From: Sitta carolinensis
Lineage: Eukaryota; Chordata; Aves; Passeriformes; Sittidae
Direction of reading: 5' to 3'
NCBI GenBank assembly: GCA_032173965.1
Contig: CM063290.1
Location: 11,185,501 to 11,249,500 of the forward strand
Length of the DNA stretch: 64,000 nt
The notes below the pieces were generated by a model. That model was not told the DNA's origin. It saw only the letters and a list, made by a program, of their open reading frames with translations, and searched no databases. Of this stretch, positions 55,401 to 64,000 are shown piece by piece. The position numbers and the translations under genes were made by a program. Every line of letters begins with the position of its first letter. Position 1 is the first letter of the stretch.

Positions 55401-58400
55401 TCAAGGAAATAATTTGCAGATTTTGGAGACTTAATGTCCTGGAGTGACCTGACCAGTCCCTGCAAGTAAGAGCGTCTAAGAGATCCCAACTTGCATTCTA
55501 ATCTGCAGGAATCTACATAACTCGGACATCCTCCCGAGACTGCTGGCTTGTAAAAGGCTGCATTTGCTGCTTGCCATTAATTTATCCTCTATGTAGGCCC
55601 TAAAAATGATTTTTAGCTGATGATACTGCTTTTTCATGTTACTTTTGTCTTTCCTCTCCCTCCTGTCCTTCAGATTGGAATTCAAGAACTGCAGATGCTC
55701 TGACTCACACCTAGTTTATTTTGTGAATTACCCGGTACACAATGCTGACGGGAAAATGCTGGGAGTGGAGGGGGTAGAGAGCAAGAGATCGTTTTTAAGA
55801 CCCAGAAGGAAATGCTTGGAACATGCATCTGTGGTCCCTGGGTCATGGAACTGGCCCATATCCTGGACACGTTATATGAGCCACGTGAGCCAAGGGGGCC
55901 CTAGGGACCTGCAGGGGATGTCAAAATATGATCTAAGTCTTCAGGCAGAAGTGAGGGGGTGTTTTGTTGTGAACCTTGCTTGAAAAGCCAGTGGGGGCTG
56001 ACCTCTTGCTGAGATTGTGTGTTCCACACCACCCATTTTTGGGTGTTACCTACCTCTTTGTCACACACCTGAGTATCACTAACAAGATCTAAGGCTGTCT
56101 TTGCTCCTCTGTTGTGGTTACCTCAAACTGTTTGAAGTAGATTAGGGTGTTAGAAACGCTGAGCTGTGGAGCTGAGGTAATGCTGGAGAAATTTAGTGAG
56201 GTGGGTGGCAGAATATAAAATGGAAGAGGTTATTTAATGAAATTTTGCTGAGCTGTTGTACCTAGGGACTTTCTTATGTCAGCCATAAAAGCAGGGCTGC
56301 AGCCATGCTTCCAAGAGCCTCAGATGCACCAATGCATAAAAAGGCATATTTCCAGTGAGAACACCTGTGCTTGGAGCTTGCAGAGAGGCTCTTGAGGATT
56401 CCTCAAGAGAAGTGAGCTCCTTCTTCCATGCATGGATTTTGGATCTTACCACTGTTAAGGTGATTCTTCTGCCCTCATCCTTCCCAGCTGGCACCTGTGC
56501 TGGCCATAGCAGCCGCTGGGATTCCTGGGCAGGCATTTCTTTATTGACAGCTGTGCCAGAGTGTATTCCTGGTCTGCTCCCTGCTGTGCCAAGGTAGATT
56601 GGCTTAATCAGGCTATGGTAAACCTGTTGTGACTGTTCCTGTCTTCCATGGACTTGCCAATTGTAGCTGCTCTGATTGCACTCCTGCTGCTTGTTTGACT
56701 GCCGGGTGGCTCCCAGTTGGAAACCAGGGATGGAAAGTCAAATTAATTTGTGACAGTGTAGGTAATATTAATCTCGCCTTTCATTTTTTAGACACACAGG
56801 GAGCAAGGAATTGGATTTCTTTTCCCTTAAATGTGAAGTCTCTCAGAGAGGAGAAATTGAGTCTGTTGTCATTGGGGCCATCCTATTTCTCAGCACAAAC
56901 CTGGTGTACGTAATACCTAGTAATGATTGTTCTGTACCCTGCTGAGACTGGGCAAGGAATGAGAACTAGTGCTGATGAAACTTCATTTCAGACCATGCCT
57001 GGCCGGTCCATATCTCCAATTATTTCATAGTTTCCTCATTGTTGGATGTGAGTCTTCAATGATTGGTTTCCTTGGCCTCACTTGTAGCTGCTGTCATGCT
57101 TGGCTTAGTGCCATAGGTACTGGGTCTAGTTGTGAGGGAATGCTCTGCACTGCCATCAGCCCCAAATCTGCTAGAGAGGTGCAGGTGTCCCCATCCTTTG
57201 CCACCTGGCTGTCTGACAGTGCTTCATAATGGGATGTTCTCATCTTCCTTAGCACGTTGTTCTCAGGCTGATGGGACTTGAGAATAATGTGCTCAGATGA
57301 GTTGAAGGCAGGCAGCCCAGCCAAGTTTCTGACAGTGAGGAAAGCTCTTCTTGTGCTGCCTGCCCTGCCAGCAGCCACAGCAGCACAAAGAGAGGGCTGT
57401 GTGCTCGAGCTGTCTGTTTGGGTTTGTAACAGGAGTGTGTGTGCAGCCAAATGGCTTCTTCAGCTATGCTCAAATAATTCCAAGTGTGTGAACAAACCCA
57501 AGGCTTGCTGCTGCCCCACCAGTCTGCTCCATGCTGTGTCTTCTGTGAGATGGGAGCACCAGGGAATCCAGACACCGAGGAGCTTCCAGTGTGCATATCA
57601 CTGCTAACTGTCTAGCTTCCCTGTCTCTATACTGAACCTTGGTGAGTTAAGATCACTGGTTTAAGACCCAGTCCCTTTATTTGTGTCTGAGCCCTGCTAC
57701 TGAGTGGCTCAGGGCAGGGCAGTGTCCCCACTTGCTTTGCCAGTGTTGTGTGGGTGTGGGACAGGCGGTGGCAGGGCACAGCCTCAGGACTGGGGGCTCT
57801 GTGGCCCTGTTAGGGATCACACTGCACCTCGGTGGCTTTGGGTCAGGAGCTGGAAGTTGCACCAGGGAAGGTGGTACTCTGGCCTATATGTGCTTCATGG
57901 CCCAGGCACTGAGCTTCAGAACAACCTGGTTAGCCAGGAGCCTTTGTCCTTTACATCTGTGACATCCAGCAGCTTTCAGCCATAGCCTGTAAGAACTGAG
58001 AATTTGAGGAGTTTGGTTTGTTTGGAGACCCATGGACAACTTCCAGCCCTTCTCTGAAGGAGCAGCTAGAAGAAACAGGCCTGTCTATGCAATACAAGCC
58101 TATATGGACTTTGCCTTTTTATTTTGAGCCCATGCTTTCTTTAGGAAGTCTTTAGTGGCCTGTCAGTCCCAAGGGTTATACAGCCACTGTAGTAGTAAAA
58201 CTCAGTGACGGAGATGAGCCTTTCCTGGGATTGGTGCAAGACTAACAAAAGACAAGGAGCAGTGTCCTACCATGGCCCTCCCACTTTCTTGCCCTTATGC
58301 TAAGCGTCTTTTAATAATGTGTATTTTTCCAAACAGAGATGTGTGTCTGGGTTTGGGAGAATGGAGTAAAAAAAAAACAAAAACAAAGCTAAAGTCCTCC

Positions 58401-61400
58401 TATGCTCATGTGCCTCTCTGGGGAGGATGGAGCAAAGGTCTGCCAGCACCGTCAGCACCATGACTGACTGACAAGACAGAGTTCTTGAATACCACAGGGA
58501 TCAGAGCAGTGTGTGAGCCTGTGCAGGGTGGGTTTGGGAAGGCCTAGAAGGTACTTTTATAAGCATTGTAGAAGTGATCCTTATGCAGAAAAAACATGTA
58601 GCTCTGAAATGTTCATCCTTGCTTGTGTGCTGCCTGCCTTGTCTTGCTGCTACAGCTGTTCAGGCAGCTGTGCTGTAGACTTGCTCAGAGATTATTGCAG
58701 TTAAAAATAACACTTCCCTCCCATCCTCCCATTGTCTTTTTTTTTTTTTTTTTTTTTTTGGGTGGTGGTTTGGGGTTTGTTTTTCTGTTTGTTTGTCTTT
58801 TAAACAGTCAAGAGCAGGTGCTGCTTCTTGAATATATGCAGTAATAACAGCCCTAGATTTGGGCAGACTGCCTCTGTGCTGAAGTGACTTTCATTAGCTC
58901 TGAGCTCATGGTAAGGCTCAAACCTCTGAGTTGGATGTGTCCTTCCAGCAAGCCAGATGAGGCTTCTTGTGAGCAGAAGGTGGTTGTTCCACAATCATTC
59001 TAGGAAGCTGAAGTAGTATTAGGGATCACAGAATTAGTCTCTAAGGCAAGATTCCCTTGCCCTATCCTGTAAAAAACGTGTATCCTGTAAAAAACAAGCA
59101 CTCTGAGTTTATCACCTATGAATAGCACTGCTGCCCGTGACTCAGCTGTGGTTTTTCCAGATCTGTGGCTCAAGGCAACATTTCTTTCTTTGTACAAAAA
59201 TGGCCATTTGGAAGCATTTCAATGCTATTGAGTTGCATATCATCTTTCCTTTTTTAAAAGAAGTTGCAATGAAAAAAAGCAACAACAAAACCTTAATTAC
59301 ACCATCCAGATTTGTTCATGCTTAAAGTGGGACCCTGTGGGATCATCTAACTGTAACCTTTGTCCTCATCCCCACCCTGCTGCGTGTCACTGTCCTTCCC
59401 TGATGTGTTTCTCTGGCTGTTAAGAGCTTTTGTCATCTTAAAACCCTTCAAGGCAGAGTGAACCAAATATTCCATTGGATATGGTAAAGCATTAACTGAT
59501 CTCTTGATACAGACAACTAGAAACTCTTCCAGGTATTTTGTGAGGATACCTGGGTGTGAAGTAATGTCTCAATGTTTCTCTAGTGCAGCATGTGCATTTG
59601 TGAGAAAAGGGAAGGCTTGTGGGATCATGGCTCAGGAAAATGCAGCTATTTCTCATTTCCTTTGGGTGATGGAAATGTTCTATCTTTTCTGACTCTGAAC
59701 CCTTTCACAAACAGAATCCTCATAAATACCCCTTGTACTTTTGATGCATTCTTGGGGGTTTTGGGGTTATTTTCAGTTTCTCTTTTAGGCTGTGCCTGTA
59801 CTCTGCTAAAGAGAAATCTTGTTCTTCCCCATAGGTTTTGCGAGTGGAGTGCAGCAGAAGGAGTTTTACTTGCCTTGTGGCTGCAGAAGCACCTTGTAGT
59901 TCTCTGCTTTGTGATGTGTTTCAAGTGGGAGATATTCCCCTCTGGGTGCTTTTAAGCTTCTTAGCTTGTCACATTGAAGGAAAAATAAATGACAGACCTC
60001 TCTAGTGTAAATTTTTTTGTGCCAGTGTCTTAAACTCCCCTTGAAGCAGGCAGAAACCCCAGGTCTGGCAGTGTGAAAAGGGGCCCCATCCTGCAGTCTC
60101 GGGGACAGGTCACTGTCTGTCTTTGGTTTGCAGAGAAGCTGATGTGAACCTGCCACCAAAAGGCTGAGCCTGATGCTGTGTGTCCCAATATGTATGTAGC
60201 TTGTGTTTTGTTGCCCTACTGCTTATCATAACAAGTTAAAAATACACTCTGATGGTTTTCTACAGTGTAGGTAGAGCATTCCTTTGAAAGTTCAAGTGGG
60301 AAAGTGATAGGCATTGACAAAAAATCTGCTTTTAAACTGGTGCCAAAGGGAGTTCATCCATTTCCTGTTTCACTTGTCTCAAGGTCATTTTCAGCATCTT
60401 TTGAAAAAGCTGTACTTATCCCTGCCCATGATGGTGTGGTTAATCCAATATCTGGGTTTTAGGTGCAAGTCCAGCATTACACTTTAAACATTCAGTGAAA
60501 CTTAGAAGAAACAACTGAAAATGGTGCCTGAGCCAGTAGAAATGCCTTGCAGTGAGAGCCATGGAGCTCAGTCTGCTCAGCTTTGGAGAGATGCCAGTGT
60601 GCACATACCCTTTGTGCCATGAAAATACTATTCTCTGACTTTTGAACCTGGCACAGAAAGTCACAGTAAACACAAATGCTTTCCCTTGGTTTTAACTGAA
60701 TGCAGTCAGTGTGAGCATTGGTATAAGTGTATAATATCTATTCTCTTTGAATGGAATGCAGATGTTTGTACATAAGGTTTGATCCAGTGGTAGCATGGGC
60801 AGTTCTGTTCTTGAAGTGGAGGTGAAGGGGAGAGTGGAGAAGGCATTTTATGCCAGCAAGGACAAAGAATTAAACACACACAAAACTAGGCATGATGGCA
60901 GGAGGGAGAAAAAGCACGAGTCCAGGCCTTGGCTGGTAGAAAGTGTGTCAGAAGTCCTATGTCTCTATGCTCCCCTGACTGCCATAGCTGGTTTGATGCT
61001 GTTTTGGGTTTTTTTTTTTTCTGATGCTAATTCTCTTTACTTTGTTTCCCTGTTCAGTATGTCGAGACTTCGCTATTCTGGAAGACCACACCTTGGCCCA
61101 CAATTTACAGGAACAAGAGAGTAAGTAGCAATGATCAGAACAAACTGAAGCAAGCTTGTCCCAATAGATATCTGGCTTTATTTGATTTTGCTAAGAAAAA
61201 TGCTTCCTGCTTTAATTTAATTTTTTTTTAATGGAACACAGTTTATTATTGCTGTCTTCACTATCCTGTAACACTAAACTTTACTCTGCTCCAGCTCACT
61301 TTGTACCCCAGAGATAGTTTCATTTCATATTTCAATTTTGTTCTCTCCTTTAGAGTTGAGTTCGTTTATGCCGTTTATGATAAAATTGTGTGTGGGAGTG

Positions 61401-62568
61401 CATTTGGGGTTTTGTTGCTGTGAAAGGTTTTTTGAAATGACTAGCAATTTTGGAAGCTTCAAGTTTTATAGTCTGACCTGAAGTACAACCAGAAGAGGTC
61501 TGTTTGTTTACTTATTACAGAATCGCCAGTGTCTGCCTTTTGAAAGGCGCCTTCCTTTTCAAACATTTTGAGGTAGGGCAGCTGTGCATTAGAGGGTTTA
61601 TAAAGGAGAAAAAAAGTACATCCAGGACCTTGAAAGTGATTGGTTGGTGGGTTTTTAAATTACTTTTTTTTACATGCTTATCTGTTACTTTGGGTGTGTT
61701 TACATTGCAGTTTCAGGTGTGGTGGCCTCTCTAATCAGCTTCTCACCGATTTGGTATCTGCCAGTACCAGGTGCTAATGCCATTCCTGCTGCTCCACCAA
61801 GGGTGCAGCTGCTCATGCCCTTGGTGCTGGAACCTGAGACCTCTGAATTAAAGACGAGTCTGGGCTCCAGCTCATGTAGCCATTTTTTCTGGCAGGCAAT
61901 ATCCATGTATGGTAAAGGACTCACTGGAGCACTAAGTTGCTCTGTTGCTAAATATAAAGGTAGGGAGATTTTTGCAACTGGTTCTGCTGAGAGTGAAAGG
62001 AGTTTTCTTCTGTAGAGTTTCTTGAGAACAAATTAGGGAAGTATCCATAATAAGTGGTTTAGGTTCAGTTCATCCTCTCTGACCTGTGGTGGTCTCTCCC
62101 AGACCCACTTCATTTGTCTAGGGTGATTTTCTGTGGTCAGAAAATGAAATTCAAAGCCTAAAAACTATTCCCTAAAACCTGGATGTGTTAAGATATGCAG
62201 AACTTGTTTTGGTAACAGACACGTATACAGCCCCCTCAGTGCTGAAAAGAGGCAATCTCAAGCTGCTAGCGTAATTTCAGTTCAGGACTTTCCCACCTAT
62301 AGAGAGATTGCTTGGTGTTTCCCTGCCAAGATCTGTCTTCCTTTCTGGGCTGGAATCTCCCTCCCACTTGGTTTATCTTGTTCACGCAGTGAAGTTCTGA
62401 AGTCTGATTTGAGGGTTCTTGTCTGTGTTTATTTCCAGTTGAGCATCACTTGGCCACAAATGTTCAGCGTAATCGTCTGGTGCAACATGACTTGCAGATG
62501 GCCAAGCAACTGCAAGAGGAGGAGGATAAGAAAGCCCGTGCTCAAATCCAGAAACACCAAAAAGACTT
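43373..62568 (+). CDS. CCDC50: Coiled-coil domain-containing protein 50 (Ymer), 5' part, exons 1-3
   Basis: Cytoplasmic ubiquitin-binding adaptor, tyrosine-phosphorylated after EGF stimulation. It is linked to NF-kB control and receptor turnover, and to a human dominant deafness (DFNA44). Exons seen: 43373-43420, 61058-61120 and 62439-62568. They encode [12 protein letters not shown]..., [20 protein letters not shown] and [20 protein letters not shown], followed by [20 protein letters not shown] and HQKDL. These match the conserved N-terminal helical region of vertebrate CCDC50 (human [32 protein letters not shown]). The rest of the protein lies past the window. One oddity: exon 1 as written ends in phase 0, but exon 2 needs one preceding base, which suggests a missing base near 43405-43408. 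Gene identity is secure. Confidence 0.93.
52173..52252. repeat. 45-bp spaced direct repeat (two diverged copies)
   Basis: ATCAGGGAACGGAAGTTTTG then CTTATCTGGGAAACT at 52173-52207 recurs with a few changes at 52218-52252. The 45-bp period keeps the frame, so an overlying 79-residue frame shows [12 protein letters not shown] twice. The likely origin is a tandem duplication in the intron; there is no sign it is coding. Confidence 0.8.
53464..53995 (+). mobile_element. CR1 LINE fragment (3' end of reverse-transcriptase region and tail, sense)
   Basis: About 530 bp in sense orientation: GAAAGCTGCCCAGTGGAAAA, GACCTGGGGGTGCTGGTTGG, GCCCAGGTGGCCAAGAAGGC, GTGAGGCCACACCTCAAATC, CAGAGAAGGGCAGTGAAGCT and AAGTGATGGGACAAGAGGAA follow the CR1 consensus order. 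Numerous small deletions and stops show a dead, moderately old copy. It lies in CCDC50 intron 1, in the same orientation as the gene. Confidence 0.93.
58737..58759. repeat. T homopolymer run (23 T)
   Basis: Twenty-three T in a row, followed by GGGTGGTGG. It is a possible decayed tail or slippage site in CCDC50 intron 1. No element boundary is seen. Confidence 0.9.
61058..61120 (+). CDS. CCDC50: CCDC50 exon 2
   Basis: 63 nt with acceptor TTTCCCTGTTCAG and donor GAGA|GTAAGT. After the two bases that complete Val it encodes [20 protein letters not shown] and the first base of Ile. The human protein has [20 protein letters not shown]. It starts one base into a codon, which exposes the phase mismatch with exon 1. 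Confidence 0.95.
61121..62438 (+). other. CCDC50: CCDC50 intron 2
   Basis: A 1.3-kb intron from donor GTAAGT to acceptor TTTATTTCCAG. It is T-rich; no repeat element or nested gene is recognised. Confidence 0.85.
62439..62568 (+). CDS. CCDC50: CCDC50 exon 3
   Basis: 130 nt: it completes Ile and encodes [20 protein letters not shown], then [18 protein letters not shown] and HQKD, ending with two bases of Leu at donor GACTT|GTGAGT. It closely matches human [20 protein letters not shown] and AKQLQEEDLKAQAQLQK. The charged Q/E/K-rich helix is the start of the coiled-coil region. Confidence 0.95.
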
Positions 62569-64000
62569 GTGAGTTTGTGCTGGAGATCTTAGAATGGGAA
62601 TGTTAGTCCCATTTGGTCAGAGCACTAATATCAGCTGCTCTGAGTGGTCATGGTGTGGGGATCATCAGCCTTTTGCTGTTGTTTCTTTTTTACTTTGGCT
62701 GTCCATTGCTGTAAAAGTATTGACACTGGGCTCTGGCACAGAGGAATGAGAACGGGAGCAGGTGGTCCTGGTGTTGCCTGTCGATCAGAAGGAGCCTTCC
62801 CATTGTACTGCTTGTTGTCAAAATGGGGTAACTTGGCCACTTGTGTTGACCTTGTCCCTTGATGAAGTTTGAGAGTGAAGGAACCGTGCCACAGAAATAC
62901 CCAGGGCTATAGGGGAATCTCTCTCACGTGGAAATTGGAGATATTGGGGTGATTGCCCTGTGCCTGATGAATGCTTTTGAGGAGCTGGAGTGATGCTTTT
63001 TGGTGTCCTGCTGCACTGACAGCTGAAAGCCTCTGCTTGTGCTTGCAGCTATTCAGTGTGAAATGACCTGGGAAGGGGAATTGCTGCTCCAGGGTGGCTC
63101 AATGGGGATGGGTGTTGGGGGACAGGCCTTCTCTTGCAGTCACTGACTTCTGCAGCAACTGTGGGAGGGTACTTAATGGGTGATCCAGTTTGCTCTGCAG
63201 GTTTGCTGGATCCCCACACACTACATCTTAACCCTGTGGTCTGTGGTTTGGCTCCCTGTGTGCCACAGCTCTCAGCTATGGAGCTGGCAGGAGTGAAACA
63301 TGGCAGCACGGGGCAAAACAGACTGTGCTTTCCAATCCAGAGTGGACTTGCAGAGCACTGGATATAACAGATGGCTCGTGTGCCAGAGCTCAGCCAGATC
63401 CCACTATTGAGAGGTGGCTGGATGGGGGTCCCTGCAAATACAAGGTGTGCGAGGCAGGATGCATTTCCCAGCAGCTGTGCTGCCTCCTCACTGTTGTTGG
63501 GCTCTGGGATGCCACCCACCAGGTGCAGTTGGTCGTGGATCAGAGAGCCTGGGTGGCTCATCTGACAGGACCAGGGACAGAGCAGAAGAGCTCTGTGTTG
63601 CAGATGTGGGAGATATGGGACTGGCTTCAAAGCAGCAGCTCATGAAAGCTTTGAAGCTGGGGCGTGACAGAACAGCCACTGTTTTCAATGTTCCCAGCAT
63701 GCTGGGACAGAACTTATGTACATATGTGTCTCTCAAGTCTGTGCTTTTTTTCAATAGTTTCATCTTTATTACCAATTAGAGATGTGAGTGGGTAAATGGC
63801 AACATAAAAGTTGATTTTGTATGGCAGACATGATTCCTCTTTGTTACTTGCTGGGAGCTGCAAACAATTTTCTTGTTGTAGCACCTTAAATTGGGATTTA
63901 TGAACTTTGTGAGCCAAAGGACAGGCAGAACTGCTTATGTAAAATGTGTCAGCAGCAGTTCTGCTTCTGAGAGCAGGAGATCTTCTGCAAGAATAGTAAA
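62569..64000 (+). other. CCDC50: Start of CCDC50 intron 3 (runs off the window)
   Basis: No further CCDC50 exon is recognised before the end of the window; the next would start by completing Leu and continue with a family EQQD-like segment. A 193-residue minus-strand frame (63049-63630) lies here, but it has no recognisable domain and overlaps plus-strand frames of similar length, so it is taken as chance. Confidence 0.75.

Larger units (their letters stand above)
43421..61057 (+). other. CCDC50: CCDC50 intron 1 (17.6 kb)
   Basis: A long first intron starting in the CpG island. Contents recognised: a short (GTCT)n run near 43998-44013, a 45-bp direct repeat at 52173-52252, a CR1 fragment at 53464-53995 and a 23-base T run at 58737-58759. 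Several open frames of 100-180 residues occur on both strands (for example 47617-48159 plus, 47424-47903 minus, 50060-50536 plus, 51545-52015 plus), but none shows a family motif. I see no nested gene. Confidence 0.75.

Noticed and set aside
59325..59420. Possible old CR1 relic (GTGGGATCATCTAACTGTAA and following)
   Set aside because: The resemblance to antisense CR1 is too weak and short to support without an alignment.
63049..63630. 193-residue minus-strand frame in CCDC50 intron 3
   Set aside because: No signal peptide, domain or repeat family is recognised. Plus-strand frames overlap it, and the Pro/Ser/Leu-rich composition fits chance in moderately GC-rich intron.

Overview
The window is a piece of a bird genome, probably a songbird or other neoavian. 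Three things support this: CR1 LINE fragments, a fragment that looks like an avian endogenous-retrovirus LTR, and the gene order OSTN - UTS2B - CCDC50, which matches human 3q28. Genes are split into small exons with normal GT-AG splice sites, so most long open frames are chance. I rebuilt the exons by eye from protein family knowledge; no alignment was run.

Layout: (1) 1-9858 is the upstream flank of OSTN, with one CR1 fragment and a striking pair of adjacent perfect hairpins at 9702-9743. (2) 9859-18165, plus strand, is a complete 133-residue osteocrin (musclin) gene in three coding exons, followed by a probable 3'UTR intron and a poly(A) signal at 18789. Its second intron holds a CpG-rich patch and a 1.6-kb minisatellite of about 41 copies with two main unit lengths (37 and 42 bp). 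(3) 18811-22829 is the short gap between two converging genes. (4) 22830 to about 31930, minus strand, is a complete five-exon UTS2B gene encoding prepro urotensin II-related peptide, 117 residues, ending in ACFWKYCI. It has a poly(A) signal and a TATA-like box. (5) 31965-43080 is intergenic, with an LTR fragment, a CR1 tail, a 15-base G run and a GATA-rich cluster. (6) 43081-64000 is the 5' part of CCDC50, plus strand: a CpG-island promoter, exon 1, a 17.6-kb intron, exons 2 and 3, and the start of intron 3. The rest of the gene lies beyond the window.

How the genes relate: OSTN and UTS2B each encode a small secreted prohormone cut at basic residues (osteocrin is a ligand of the natriuretic peptide clearance receptor; URP is a cyclic ligand of the urotensin II receptor). 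They are tail to tail, only about 4 kb apart. CCDC50 is an intracellular ubiquitin-binding adaptor and is head to head with UTS2B.

Main points for a second look: the hierarchical minisatellite inside OSTN, the double hairpin before OSTN coding exon 1, and an apparent one-base loss in CCDC50 exon 1 that puts it out of phase with exon 2.
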